A stretch of DNA of 64,000 nucleotides, taken from the NCBI GenBank assembly GCA_964592235.1, contig CAZQCF010000011.1:35870-99869 (forward strand), in the 5' to 3' direction. Numbering within the stretch: the stretch's first letter is position 1; each line of letters opens with the position of its first letter. The DNA is from PLA3 sp964592235. GTDB lineage: Bacteria > Planctomycetota > Phycisphaerae > UBA1845 > UTPLA1. The notes under the pieces are model-generated. The model made no database searches, was not told the origin of the DNA, and saw only the letters and a list, made by a program, of their open reading frames with translations. The translations under genes were made by a program, and so were the position numbers. Positions 45,199 through 55,984 of this stretch are shown one piece after another.

Positions 45199-46245
45199 TC
45201 ACTTGAAATCCGACAATTGCTCCACCGTCGGCGGTTTGATCGGGCTGCACCACGCGCGGCAGATGATGTCCATCTCAACCTTCGTCGCGTCGAACCAATC
45301 GCTCTCTTCTCCGTCTGACAGAAGGAGACGCCAGGCTTTGTACGGTGTCTGAATAGCCAGAAGCAATGATCGCCGGGCATTAAAGATGTAGAGGTCAGAT
45401 TCATTGCTGCGCTTCGTTGGCGTCCGGCGCAGCAGGCCGCCGGGCAGGACGAGCCATTGCTCGCGGCTGATGGCGCCTCCCGAGACGGGGAGCCACAACA
45501 AGGCCGCGAGGGCGATGCACGAGAAGAGAAGTCTGAACGAGAACTCGCCGGTTCGTATAAGGAGAATCGTGTCACGGACGATCCACAACAGGGCAACAAG
45601 CAGAAACAGATAACCGCCATTGAGAAGGATGTTCCGGCGCATGAATCGAGGGATCCGGCGGATGTCATCGTCCGCGCTCGACCCAACTTCAGAAGCGTCT
45701 GACAAAGCTTTCTCGGTCGCGTGTGCCAGTGCGACAAAGCCGACGTCGGTTTCGTCGATCAGTCGTGGCTCGAACGGATGAGTGAGCGGTTCGACGACCG
45801 CTGGGGCTGGTTTGTGCTTCCAGAGCCGAAAAGCCTGGCTTACATGGCCGCGCTCGACGAGCAATTTCAGAGCGATCGGGAGGATGGTCGTATCTTCGGA
45901 ACGTCGCTCTCGTTTGATGAGGTGATCCAGCAGTTCCCGGGGCGACGTATCGGGCCGATGAGCGAGCTGCTCGCCAAGCCGCCGGACCGCCCAGGGCGTG
46001 GCGACGCGCAGATGGACGACGAAGACCGCAAGGAGGGCGAGGCCGATGATTCCGAAGAAGACCAGTTGAGATGGGATGACCAGAATAGTGGAGAGCAAGT
46101 CCGCGAGCACATACGCCGAGATAAAGACACCGATATATATCAACGACGGGATCAGCCGTAGCCGAATGAAGTGCAATTCCCTGCAATGAATCGTCCGCAC
46201 CTGGATCGGCGAACCGACGGAGTTTGGTTCGAGGTCATCTGCCAC
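45199..46245 (-). CDS. hypothetical membrane protein, tandem paralogue B
   Basis: 348 residues starting at GTG 46245. Hydrophobic segments at about 28-48, 53-72, 215-230 and 240-265. Shares the block structure and C-terminus with its downstream paralogue; the DNA of the last 70 bases is also nearly identical in the two genes. An open frame continues upstream through the antisense of the aldehyde dehydrogenase, but that part has no family meaning. GC about 55 %, between that of paralogue A and the window average. Function unknown. Confidence 0.7.
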   Translation of the reverse strand: MADDLEPNSVGSPIQVRTIHCRELHFIRLRLIPSLIYIGVFISAYVLADLLSTILVIPSQLVFFGIIGLALLAVFVVHLRVATPWAVRRLGEQLAHRPDTSPRELLDHLIKRERRSEDTTILPIALKLLVERGHVSQAFRLWKHKPAPAVVEPLTHPFEPRLIDETDVGFVALAHATEKALSDASEVGSSADDDIRRIPRFMRRNILLNGGYLFLLVALLWIVRDTILLIRTGEFSFRLLFSCIALAALLWLPVSGGAISREQWLVLPGGLLRRTPTKRSNESDLYIFNARRSLLLAIQTPYKAWRLLLSDGEESDWFDATKVEMDIICRAWCSPIKPPTVEQLSDFK

Positions 46246-46309
46246 GCGAGACTCCCGTTGACCTAACCATTCCGCGGGTCGCGTGTTAGGTCGATCTCCG
46301 GTGATTCGT

Positions 46310-46338
46310 TTGACCACACGATCCGGCCCGCCTATCTT
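46310..46338 (+). promoter_or_regulatory. sigma-70-like promoter of the aldehyde dehydrogenase
   Basis: TTGACC (46310-46315), 17-base spacer, TATCTT (46333-46338). Leader about 96 bases, ending in GGAGGGA before the ATG at 46441. Confidence 0.6.
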
Positions 46339-46440
46339 ATCTCGAATCGTTCCGGCGAGCGGCGCGTTGACGCCATGTTCCGCCGGCGACGACCACGTAC
46401 GAATACTCAACCGAACCCCGTTTGAATCGGAGGGACTCCC

Positions 46441-47931
<1,491 letters not shown>

Positions 47932-47963
47932 CGTCGCACACATTCGGAATGAACGTCTCAATG

Positions 47964-48308
47964 TCACTTTCGATCCAGGTGAAACCGGTGCAGCAGGCGG
48001 TGGACGACGGGGCCGAAGAGCACGGCGGAGACGGTGAGGAAAACGACGCCGGAGAAGAGCGCGTAGGCGGAGGCGAAGAGTTTGCCGGCCGGCGTGTGCA
48101 GTTGATCGACCGGTCCCATGCCGCCGAGGATCATCGACGCGTTGAGCAACGAATCGATCCACGGCAGGTTTTCGAAATAGTGATAGCCGACGACGCCGAT
48201 CCCCAGCGACACGAAAACAATTCCCGCAGCCAGCGCGCCGGCGCGCAACAGGCGAATCACGAATCGCGTGAACGGCGCCAGCGGCTGCGACCGGTGTTCG
48301 AACTTCAT
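47964..48308 (-). CDS. small hypothetical membrane protein
   Basis: 114 residues. Two strong helices (about 22-45 and 80-105) separated by a re-entrant-looking segment with LNASMILGGMGPVDQLHT. The arrangement helix-loop-helix resembles a minimal two-helix pore protein, and homologous unnamed proteins exist widely in bacteria, but I cannot assign ion conduction. ATG 48308 preferred because the upstream 78 residues of open frame are Arg/Pro-rich and overlap no family. Convergent with the aldehyde dehydrogenase (33-base gap). Confidence 0.65.
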   Translation of the reverse strand: MKFEHRSQPLAPFTRFVIRLLRAGALAAGIVFVSLGIGVVGYHYFENLPWIDSLLNASMILGGMGPVDQLHTPAGKLFASAYALFSGVVFLTVSAVLFGPVVHRLLHRFHLDRK

Positions 48309-48543
48309 GAATCGCGGCCTTGCATCGTGGCCCGTCGAAGCGGATCGGGTGGAATGGTCGTCGGTCGGCGATGGAGTGTGGCGGGGCAAAGGCGGCTCAC
48401 GGTAAGCGTGATCTTGATTTCGCAGCAGCAGAGCAACCGGCGACGCCGGTAACAGGAGAACGGGTCGGATGCGATCCCGGCGTTCTGCTCGATGCTTGTA
48501 CCTTGCGCGCGATGCCAACCGCGCGAAGACAACGACATACAAC

Positions 48544-48893
48544 TGGAGGCGGTGGGAATCGAACCCACGTCCCGAAGCACTTCAGGATAGGCCTCTACGT
48601 GCATAGTCGGTCGTTTGTTGTCGAGTCGCGCGGCGCCGGCCGACAGGCTCCACGCGAATCCAGCCCCGCGGTGTCTCGTCGATGTGCGGCCGGGCGGCAC
48701 ACGTTCGACCAGCCTGCTAAGTGACGTCTCCCCGCCCAGCAGGCGTCAGCGGTTCGACGGGCAGCCTGTTTAGGCAGCCATGCTCAACTGAGTGTTGGCA
48801 TATAAAAGTGTGCCAGGTGTTTAACGAGGCCTCCTAGCAACCTCGGCACGCCACCTATCCGTCAACTTGCCCGGTCGAAGCCAATTCGCCCCC
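48544..48893 (-). ncRNA. ssrA: transfer-messenger RNA (tmRNA)
   Basis: About 350 bases. The 5' GGGGGCG pairs with 3' CGCCUCC to make the acceptor stem, including the G3-U wobble that marks alanine charging; the T arm ends GGTTCGATTCCCACC. After the 5' end comes AATTGGCTTCGACC, the usual tmRNA start. The tag frame (48770-48799) reads GCC AAC ACT CAG TTG AGC ATG GCT GCC TAA, giving ANTQLSMAA. The CCA end is not encoded (discriminator A then GTT). Rescues stalled ribosomes with SmpB. Confidence 0.93.
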
Positions 48894-48923
48894 GGGCCGC
48901 GCGATCGCTCGCGCGACGGCCAT

Positions 48924-48951
48924 ATTATAGTCACGTCTTTGAAAATCGCAA
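48924..48951 (-). promoter_or_regulatory. tmRNA promoter
   Basis: On the minus strand TTGCGA (48946-48951), 16-base spacer, TATAAT (48924-48929, perfect -10). Start of transcription predicted near 48917, about 24 bases before the mature 5' end. Confidence 0.65.
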
Positions 48952-49091
48952 TTCGGGCCCGGAGCCGGCCAGCGCGATTCATGAATGAGTGCAGCGGGAC
49001 GTCGACCACCGCACCTGCCCAATTGACATGGCAGCCAGAAGCCGCGGCCATGCCACGCCATTCATCGCCGAAATGCTCCAACTCAAACTGC

Positions 49092-49577
49092 TTAGCGTCT
49101 CTTCAGATCGAACTTGTCCACCTTGTCCGAATCGTGGTGCGGATCGCTCAAAGTGATGACCAGCCGATCGTCCGCGACGCGGTGATACTCGATTCGCGTG
49201 GGGAAGTCCTTTTCCGGATTCTCAAACACCACCTTGCGCGCCTTCGCATCGCACTCGGTCAAGGTGAGCGAGGTCGCCTGCTTGCCGCCGGGGAACGGCC
49301 GGAAGACCACGTTGTCTCCATCCTGTTCGAAGACTTCGAACTCGAAATAGACCTTCTTTTCTTTCTTGATGAGATAGTTGTAGCTCATGACGCGGCCGCC
49401 CTCGGGGGTGCAGTAGTAGGCGTGAAAGGTGCCTCCCCAGTTGGGGCCTTCCCAGTCGCCGGCCAGCCAGCCCATCGCGGCGATCGCGTCCGCGGGTTTG
49501 GACTTGCTGGATGGTCCGGCAATCGCTACAACCGTCGATACTAACAGGATCAGACCAATCGCAACAGTTCGCTTCAT
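49092..49577 (-). CDS. secreted DUF6265-like protein
   Basis: 161 residues with a signal peptide (about 1-20). MGWLAGDWEGPNWGGTFHAYY and the beta-strand order 'VYFEFEVFEQDGDNVVFRPF...' followed by a short 'ENPEKDFPTRIEYHRVADDRLVITL' region fit the DUF6265 family of lipocalin-like beta proteins found in many secreted proteins. Ligand unknown. Convergent with nothing; the AraC gene lies upstream on the same strand. Confidence 0.65.
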   Translation of the reverse strand: MKRTVAIGLILLVSTVVAIAGPSSKSKPADAIAAMGWLAGDWEGPNWGGTFHAYYCTPEGGRVMSYNYLIKKEKKVYFEFEVFEQDGDNVVFRPFPGGKQATSLTLTECDAKARKVVFENPEKDFPTRIEYHRVADDRLVITLSDPHHDSDKVDKFDLKRR

Positions 49578-49656
49578 GTTTGCTCTCCCAAGATGTCACG
49601 GTCCGCAGCGCGACCGGGGCGCTGACCAGGAAACCATCGTAGAGATTGCGGGGAGG

Positions 49657-50487
49657 TCAGTCTTGAATAAAAGCGACATCCCTGCCGGTGCTGAAGACCG
49701 CGGCCAGGCCGGGATCCGCCTTGAAATGCCCCGATGGGCAGATTCCCGCGAAATGGCGGAATTCCCGAACCAGGTGGGCCTGATCGGCGAATCCAAATGC
49801 ATGGGCGAGCCTTGCGCCGGTTGTCGCGGCGGCAAGGTGAGCGTGGCGCGCGACCGATGAGAAGCGGATGACCCGGGCAAACTGCTTCGGCCGCAGCCCC
49901 ACTTCGCGATCAAACCGGCGTTCGAGTTGGCGAGCGCTGATGGCTAATTCGCGGCACAGATCCCCAATCGGCAGAGCGCCATTTGATTTCAGAATTCTGT
50001 CAATGGCGGCGAAGACAAAGTCGCGCGAATCACCTTTGCGTGGCCGCCTGTTCAGCAAGACGTGCTGGATGCGCGGGATGAAGTCGTTTGGAGCGTGAGC
50101 TGCGGCGATCAGCTCGCGCGCGAACGAAACGCGAAACTGGGTGAGCTCCAGGGAGCGATCGGTCAGTTCCGCGGCGGGAATTCCCAGGAGGTTGTAAAGT
50201 CCATTGGGCGTAAATCGGATGCCGACGATGTCCACCTCGCCCGTGGGTTGAAGGAGGATGTGCCTCGAAAGCTGGCCGACGATCAGCGCGCTTGGCTGGA
50301 CGCGCGACTCGGCATTCAGACCGTGGGCGATCATCGGCGCGGCCCGATGAATCACGATTTCAGCGCTTCCATCCGGCAGGATGCGGTCTGGTGAGGTGTC
50401 ACGTGAATCGAATTCGCCCCGGAGGACCCACAGGCATTTGACGTAGGGGCGAAGCGAATCGACCGGAAAGAATTCTCGATATCGCAT
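49657..50487 (-). CDS. AraC-family transcriptional regulator
   Basis: 276 residues. N-terminal DUF6597-like sensing domain (about 1-150, YREFFPVDSLRPYVKCLWVL) and C-terminal two-helix-turn-helix DNA-binding domain (about 170-260): IGDLCRELAISARQLERRFD then GLRPKQFARVIRFSSVARHA and FADQAHLVREFRHFAG. Regulates nearby or distant genes in response to an unknown small molecule. The gene lies 79 bases before the DUF6265-like gene, a possible target. Confidence 0.88.
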   Translation of the reverse strand: MRYREFFPVDSLRPYVKCLWVLRGEFDSRDTSPDRILPDGSAEIVIHRAAPMIAHGLNAESRVQPSALIVGQLSRHILLQPTGEVDIVGIRFTPNGLYNLLGIPAAELTDRSLELTQFRVSFARELIAAAHAPNDFIPRIQHVLLNRRPRKGDSRDFVFAAIDRILKSNGALPIGDLCRELAISARQLERRFDREVGLRPKQFARVIRFSSVARHAHLAAATTGARLAHAFGFADQAHLVREFRHFAGICPSGHFKADPGLAAVFSTGRDVAFIQD

Positions 50488-50552
50488 ATTGAATCACCCT
50501 GAATGCTCCTATTGTATCAGATTGGCGAGGAGATAAGTACCGGCGACGCCGA

Positions 50553-52193
50553 TCAAAGCTCGCAGCCAGTCGCGCGTTCACCGAGCAGGGGGGACAATTC
50601 AGCGATGCGCTGATCGACGAGCTTGCGATTGCGAGCTTCGAGCGTCAGGCGGAGCGTCGGCGGCGAGCCGGCGCTGCGGAGGTTGAAACGCCAGTCGGGA
50701 TACTTCACAGTCAGGCCGTCAATGCGCTCGAGTTCGGCATCCGGATGAGCGGCGGTGACGGCCTGGATGACCTGGCCGGGATCGCTGCAGTGGAAGCGGA
50801 TTTCTCCCGAGGATCGGCTTCGCAGGAGCGGCCGTGCGAGGGAGGCGAGGCTGCGTTCACCGGAAGAAAGCAGATTGATCAACTCGATGATCGCGAAGAG
50901 AGGCGACTCGGCGCAGGCGGCATCGCGGAAGTAGAACCGCCCGTCGAGGTCGGCGCCGAAAACGGCGCCAACTTCCGCCATGCGCTTGCGGATGTACGAC
51001 GGGCCGACGCGTTCGCGGAGGACCGCACCGCCGGCCTGCGTAATCTCCTCGATCGCGGCGGAATTGAACCGATGGTCAAACACGAAAACATCGCCGGCTC
51101 GGCGCTGAAGCATGTCGCGCGCGATCAGGGCGGCGGCGACATCGCAACCGATCGGCGCGGCCTTATCGTCGAGGAAGGTACACAGCGAGCCGTCTGGGCT
51201 GAAGGCGACGGCGAAGTCCGCCATCTCTGACTTTGCGCATTTTCGCAACGCGGTGAGTGCCTCGGGATGCGTTGGGTTGGGATCGCGGGCGAATTCCTCG
51301 GCAGGCGTGTCGTTCAGAGGAATGAGCCGCAGGTTGCGTACGCCCGCCATCGCGTCGGCCATGCGCCGGCCCATTACGCCGTGGCCTGCATCGAAAGCTA
51401 TTGTTGTCTTTTTAACCATGGCCGCGCCGCCGCGAAACCGTGCCCGGATCGCCGCGTGGTAGGCGTCGGAAAGATCGCGCGCTTCACGGCGCGCCGATGC
51501 GCCGGTGATGTGACGCGGGACGCGCGAGGCAATGTCGCGAATGCCGGTCAGGCCGGTGTCGACACTGATGGGCATGGCCCGCGCGCCGCAGATGACGAAT
51601 CCGTGCCGGTCGGCCGGATCGCAGCCGCCGGTGGCGTATACGCCGCCTCCTGCTCCGAGGTGCTGCACGGCGAAGGTGAGCATCGGCGCGTCCACGCAGC
51701 CGAGGTGTATCACGTCCATCGCGGTGCTGTGAACGCCTTCGATGAAGGCATCGAGCAGGGCCGCGCTGTGCGGGCGCGCGTCGTGAGCGACGACGAGGGC
51801 GCGGGCATTGGGGTCGGAGCGTTCCATCGCGCGGAGCCGGCTTTGCAGGTACTGCGCGGTGGCGTGGCCGATGCGCCAGGCGAAGTCGCCGGTAAGCGGC
51901 TGCGGGGCGGACCCGACAATGTCATGCGTGCGAAAGAGGGCTTCGACGCGGACCAGCGGCGAAGCCGGCTGGCTCGCGGCAACCGCCCGGGAATTCGTAG
52001 CGGGTTGTGCGGTGGCGGTGCCGACAACAGGCAGCCCGGCGGGCGCGGCGGCTTCGTCGTCATTAAATTGACACCTGTGGCATTTTGGGTAATTGGTCCG
52101 GCGGCGGCCTCGGCAGATGGCGTTGGAAAGCTTGAACGGCTCCTCGCCGGGGCAATAGCGGTAGTAGTCGGAAGTGGGTTGAGCGCCGGCCAT
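50553..52193 (-). CDS. phosphohexomutase homologue lacking catalytic residues
   Basis: 546 residues. The PMM/PGM fold is clear: FRTHDIVGSAPQPLTGDFAW, AHDARPHSAALLDAF, DAGHGVMG and the order of three alpha-beta domains. But the phosphoserine loop, normally TASHNP, reads ATGGCDP (187-193), and the metal loop DGDxDR reads SPDGSLCT, so neither the nucleophile nor the Mg site is intact. The N-terminus has Cys14, Cys27, Cys38 and Cys41, a possible zinc site. It is likely a pseudoenzyme that binds sugar phosphate as a sensor or scaffold. ATG 52193; the phosphatase-like gene ends 13 bases away on the same strand. Confidence 0.8.
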   Translation of the reverse strand: MAGAQPTSDYYRYCPGEEPFKLSNAICRGRRRTNYPKCHRCQFNDDEAAAPAGLPVVGTATAQPATNSRAVAASQPASPLVRVEALFRTHDIVGSAPQPLTGDFAWRIGHATAQYLQSRLRAMERSDPNARALVVAHDARPHSAALLDAFIEGVHSTAMDVIHLGCVDAPMLTFAVQHLGAGGGVYATGGCDPADRHGFVICGARAMPISVDTGLTGIRDIASRVPRHITGASARREARDLSDAYHAAIRARFRGGAAMVKKTTIAFDAGHGVMGRRMADAMAGVRNLRLIPLNDTPAEEFARDPNPTHPEALTALRKCAKSEMADFAVAFSPDGSLCTFLDDKAAPIGCDVAAALIARDMLQRRAGDVFVFDHRFNSAAIEEITQAGGAVLRERVGPSYIRKRMAEVGAVFGADLDGRFYFRDAACAESPLFAIIELINLLSSGERSLASLARPLLRSRSSGEIRFHCSDPGQVIQAVTAAHPDAELERIDGLTVKYPDWRFNLRSAGSPPTLRLTLEARNRKLVDQRIAELSPLLGERATGCEL

Positions 52194-52206
52194 GACGCCC
52201 GGCATT

Positions 52207-52785
52207 CTAATGACCGGGCGAGGGCGTGGCCACCCGGCGCGCCGCGGCGTCCTGGAGATAATTGCGGACATCCGAGCCGAGTTGTTCGTTCTTCAGCCCG
52301 GCTTCCCGCGCGCGGCGGACGGCTTCCTCCGCGCTGCACGCGCCGCGCGCCCCGAGATACAGCCCGTACATCGCTCCGGCCCGGCTCCCGCCGGCGCAGT
52401 GGATCATGACCGGCTCGTTGCCGGCCAGTTCCATCGCTTCGAGAAAGGCGTTGGCCTGATCCGGGGTCATGTGGTCGGACTGCATCGGGACACGGAAGTA
52501 CTTCATGCCGAGCGATTCGGCCAGCTTGTTCTCGTCGGCCAGCGGCTCGTCATCGCGGCGCAGGTCGATGACCGTCTTGACGCCCTCGCGGGCCATGCGG
52601 CGCAGGCCGGCCTCGGTCGGCGTCCCGGCGATGTAGTAGCGGTCCTGGTGGACGAGGTTCTTTACGTCCGCCGCAGGTTCCTGGGGCTTGGGCTGCGCGC
52701 AGCCGGCGGACAAAGTGATCCCAGCGACAGACGCAATCAGGAGGAGCGCATTCAGCCAGAATCGAGCGGGGGGGCGGTTGTTCAT
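52207..52785 (-). CDS. dual-specificity phosphatase-like lipoprotein
   Basis: 192 residues. A signal peptide ends in the lipobox LSAGC (about Cys29). The mature part matches the bacterial DSP-PTPase/DUF442 type: YYIAGTPTEAGLRRMAREGV, VIDLRRDDEP and the active loop HCAGGSRAGAMYGLYLG (H-C-x5-R). So it should hydrolyse phosphate esters outside the cytoplasm. Immediately upstream of the phosphohexomutase homologue, likely cotranscribed. ATG 52785 chosen. Confidence 0.8.
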   Translation of the reverse strand: MNNRPPARFWLNALLLIASVAGITLSAGCAQPKPQEPAADVKNLVHQDRYYIAGTPTEAGLRRMAREGVKTVIDLRRDDEPLADENKLAESLGMKYFRVPMQSDHMTPDQANAFLEAMELAGNEPVMIHCAGGSRAGAMYGLYLGARGACSAEEAVRRAREAGLKNEQLGSDVRNYLQDAAARRVATPSPGH

Positions 52786-52939
52786 GACGCGGTCCCTTTC
52801 TACCCTGCGCGGCGGTTGATCCTGCGCAACGCCGCTTATTGTAGCGCAGAGCCCCCCGGGCACAACCATCGGGCGTGACCGGTGCGCTGGTTGGTAAGCC
52901 GACCGATTTCATTCGAGGGCGGCTTGGATTGCGCGGATG

Positions 52940-54595
52940 CTAGCCGAATCGCGCGGCGATCGGCATGCGCCGGCCGACGCCGAAGGCGCGCGAGGTGACT
53001 TTTAATCCCGTCGCGGCCTGCTTGCGCTTGTATTCGTTCACGTCGACTTTGCGGATCACGTCGCGCACGACGGTGGCGTCGAATCCGCGGGCGATGATCT
53101 GGTCGGCCGACTCCTCGTGCTCGACGTAATGGTGCAGGATGGCATCGAGGTCTTCGTAAGGCGGCAGCGACTGCTGATCGTGCTGATCGGGTCGCAGTTC
53201 GGCCGATGGCGGCTTAGTGATGGAGCCGGATGGGATCAGCTCGCGCCCGGCGCGGGCGTTGATTGCGTGGGCCAGTTTATAGACGATGGTCTTTGGAACA
53301 TCGCTGATGACCGCCAGCCCGCCGCACATGTCACCGTACAGGGTGCAGTAACCGACGGCCAGTTCGCTTTTGTTGCCGGTGGTGAGCAAGAGCCAGCCGA
53401 ATTTGTTGGAGAGCGACATCAGGATGTTGCCGCGCAGCCGTGCCTGCATGTTCTCCTCGGTGGTGTCGGGCGGACGACCGTCGAAATGCGGCGCGAGATG
53501 CGTCTCGATGGCGGCGTGCATCGGTTCGATGGGAATGACGCGATAGTCGATTCCGAGATTGGTGGCGAGGGCCTGGGCATCGGCGAGGCTATGGTCGCTG
53601 CTGTAGCGCGAGGGCATGGCGACGCCGTGGACGCGCGCGGGTGAGAGAGCCCCCACGGCGATGGCCGCGGTGAGCGCCGAGTCGATGCCGCCCGACAGGC
53701 CGAGCACCACGTCCGTGAAGCCGCATTTGCGCACGTAGTCGCGCGTGCCGAGCACCAGCGCCTGCCGAATCGAATCGAGTTCATCGGGATAGGGTTCGAC
53801 GCGCGCCGCGGCAGGCTCGTCGGTATCGACGATCAACACATCTTCTTCGAATGCGTTGCCGCGCGCGACAAGGCGGCCTGTTGCGTCGAAAAACGCGCTC
53901 GCGCCGTCGAAAATCAACTCGTCGTTGCCGCCGACCTGGTTGACGATGGCAATGGGGCGACCGATGGCGGCGGCCTGACTGCCGAGCAGCTTCTCGCGGA
54001 AGGCCTGTTTGCCCGCGACAAAGGGTGATGCGGAACTGTTCACAATGAGTGCTGCGCCGGCTGCGGCAAGATCGTCAAGCGGATTGCGCTCGTAGAGCGG
54101 CCGATCGAAAAAGCGTTTGTCATTCCACAAGTCCTCACAGATCGTCACGCCGATGCGTAGATCACGGCCTGACAAGGCAAGGCTGCAGATACCGGGCTGC
54201 TGCGCCGGCTCGAAATAGCGATGTTCGTCGAACACGTCGTAGGTCGGCAGCAGTGATTTCTGAAACGTCGCAGTGATTCGACCGCCCTGGAGCAGGGAGA
54301 GCGCGTTGTGCAACCGGCGACCGACTGGCTTCTCACTCGGTTGAAGTGTCCCAACCAGGACTGCCGGCCCGCCGGCCAGACGCTCGGCCAGCGCGACGGT
54401 GGCCCGAATGACGCTTTCCACGAACCGGGGCTTGAGAAGCAGGTCACGCGGCGGATAACCGCAGAGCGTCAATTCGGGAAATACCACGAGGTCGGCGCCG
54501 GCCCGGCCGGCCTGAAGTGCGAATTGTTCGATCTTTGTCGCATTACCAGTGACATCCCCGATCAGTGGATTGATTTGAGCGAGCGCCAGACGCAT
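52940..54595 (-). CDS. nadE: glutamine-dependent NAD+ synthetase
   Basis: 551 residues. N-terminal nitrilase-type amidase (about 1-260): Glu in FPELTLCGYPPRDLL, Lys in TFQKSLLPTYDVFDE and Cys in VTICEDLWND give the glutamine-hydrolysing triad. C-terminal synthetase: LGLSGGIDSALTAAI (PP-loop), PSRYSS, TTGNKSELAVGYCTLYGDM and RVIDVNEYKRKQA-like end IRKVDVNEYKRKQ. Converts deamido-NAD to NAD with ATP. ATG 54595 fits the family; the frame is open 166 residues further without similarity. Confidence 0.95.
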   Translation of the reverse strand: MRLALAQINPLIGDVTGNATKIEQFALQAGRAGADLVVFPELTLCGYPPRDLLLKPRFVESVIRATVALAERLAGGPAVLVGTLQPSEKPVGRRLHNALSLLQGGRITATFQKSLLPTYDVFDEHRYFEPAQQPGICSLALSGRDLRIGVTICEDLWNDKRFFDRPLYERNPLDDLAAAGAALIVNSSASPFVAGKQAFREKLLGSQAAAIGRPIAIVNQVGGNDELIFDGASAFFDATGRLVARGNAFEEDVLIVDTDEPAAARVEPYPDELDSIRQALVLGTRDYVRKCGFTDVVLGLSGGIDSALTAAIAVGALSPARVHGVAMPSRYSSDHSLADAQALATNLGIDYRVIPIEPMHAAIETHLAPHFDGRPPDTTEENMQARLRGNILMSLSNKFGWLLLTTGNKSELAVGYCTLYGDMCGGLAVISDVPKTIVYKLAHAINARAGRELIPSGSITKPPSAELRPDQHDQQSLPPYEDLDAILHHYVEHEESADQIIARGFDATVVRDVIRKVDVNEYKRKQAATGLKVTSRAFGVGRRMPIAARFG

Positions 54596-54847
54596 AGGTG
54601 AGCGGATTATAGAGTGGACCGCTGTGCTTTGCGCCGGGTGCCTCTCTGACAAGGGGATGGAACGCGGCTGCAGGTTTGGTCGCCCGGGGCGCCTGAATGG
54701 TGAATGGCGGGGTTCGAGCTCGGTTGAATTTGGTTGGAATTTGCGGACCGACCGGTTAGGATAGATGCCATCAGCATGCCGTGGGTGGGCCGACTGACCT
54801 TCGCAATCGACGAGCTGGAACGAAATCGGGGGATGCGGAGACGAGTA

Positions 54848-55984
54848 ATGCAAACGCCGAGCTTTCGGGCGAAGGGTGTCCTGTGCTGTCTGCTGGTGCT
54901 CCAGCTTCACGTTTGGCCGTCGGCCTGTTCGTTGCCGATGCTGCCGGGGCCGGACGGCTGGGTGACGGTTCCAATCAACGTTGGCGACGATCTTGATCGC
55001 GCATTTGAAGGCACCCCGTTTTCCGGGGCGCGCTCGCTGGCCGTGAATGTCTGGACGAGCGCGTTTCGCGTTGCATCGCCCAGCGGGTTGCACGAACTGA
55101 CCGGCTCGATGGGCGCGAGTCGATTCGGCTCAATCGTGCGCTCGATTCGCGTTTCAACGAGTGAAGCGTGGGCCCATGCGACCTTGGACAGTGACGGTAA
55201 ACTGACCTCGCTCGCGTCGTCATCCGGGCATTCGTGGGAGCGTCCGGCCGACTGGGCCAGCACTGCAAGCGGCGATGAAGAATCACTGCACGATGCGCTG
55301 CTGAATGCGAACGATGAACTGATCGTGGCGTCGCAGGCGCTGGATGCGGCCGTGACGCACGGCATCGATCTTGGCGGCGACAGCGGCGTCGGTGTTGGCG
55401 GCGGAAATCCGTCCGCCAAGATCGGTTCGCGATCGCAGGCGATCAGCGGCGATTTGTCGGGCGTGCTGGGGCTGCTGGCGATCTTGTTGGGCGCGCAATT
55501 CGTCGGGGCGAACTTTCCGGCGATCTTCTTCCTGATTCAGGTGGTCGTCTCGGTCAGCCTGCTGCTGGCGGTGTTTAATCTTGGGAGCAGCGGCGCGCCG
55601 CAGCCGTCCGGCGGAACCAGCAATCCAACCAACAACGGCAACGGCGGTCAGACGGGTGGCACGCCCACAACTGGCGGCGCGACACTGCGTGTGAGCAACG
55701 TGCTGACCAACGACGTGCCGATCTGGTATGTCGTGCCGCTGCCGCTGCCGGGGGAACAGGCGATCGGCAACTTGCTGGGAGACGAAGCGATTCCGTCAGG
55801 CGCTTCGCGTGATTTCAATGTTCCGGCGGGCACGCGAAAAGTGAACATCATCGTGCCGACGGATACGGATTGCCTGCGCGTGTACCAGTGGAACGGTGTT
55901 CAACTGCTCAACGGCGAAGTGACGGAGCTGGTTCAATCCAGCGAAATGCAGGGCTCGCTTTACCCCAGCGATTGCGGAGGATGA
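54848..55984 (+). CDS. hypothetical secreted or membrane-anchored protein
   Basis: 378 residues. Hydrophobic N-terminus (about 8-24) ends WPSAC, a weak lipobox. Residues about 30-140 form a soluble beta-rich part; about 205-250 are two hydrophobic stretches (LGLLAILLGAQFVGANF and FFLIQVVVSVSLLLAVFNL), then a Gly/Asn/Thr linker and a C-terminal beta domain with IWYVVPLPLPGEQAIGN and a Cys pair. Start is chosen by GGAG seven bases upstream. The protease gene overlaps its stop by four bases, so they are coupled. Confidence 0.65.
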   Translation: MQTPSFRAKGVLCCLLVLQLHVWPSACSLPMLPGPDGWVTVPINVGDDLDRAFEGTPFSGARSLAVNVWTSAFRVASPSGLHELTGSMGASRFGSIVRSIRVSTSEAWAHATLDSDGKLTSLASSSGHSWERPADWASTASGDEESLHDALLNANDELIVASQALDAAVTHGIDLGGDSGVGVGGGNPSAKIGSRSQAISGDLSGVLGLLAILLGAQFVGANFPAIFFLIQVVVSVSLLLAVFNLGSSGAPQPSGGTSNPTNNGNGGQTGGTPTTGGATLRVSNVLTNDVPIWYVVPLPLPGEQAIGNLLGDEAIPSGASRDFNVPAGTRKVNIIVPTDTDCLRVYQWNGVQLLNGEVTELVQSSEMQGSLYPSDCGG

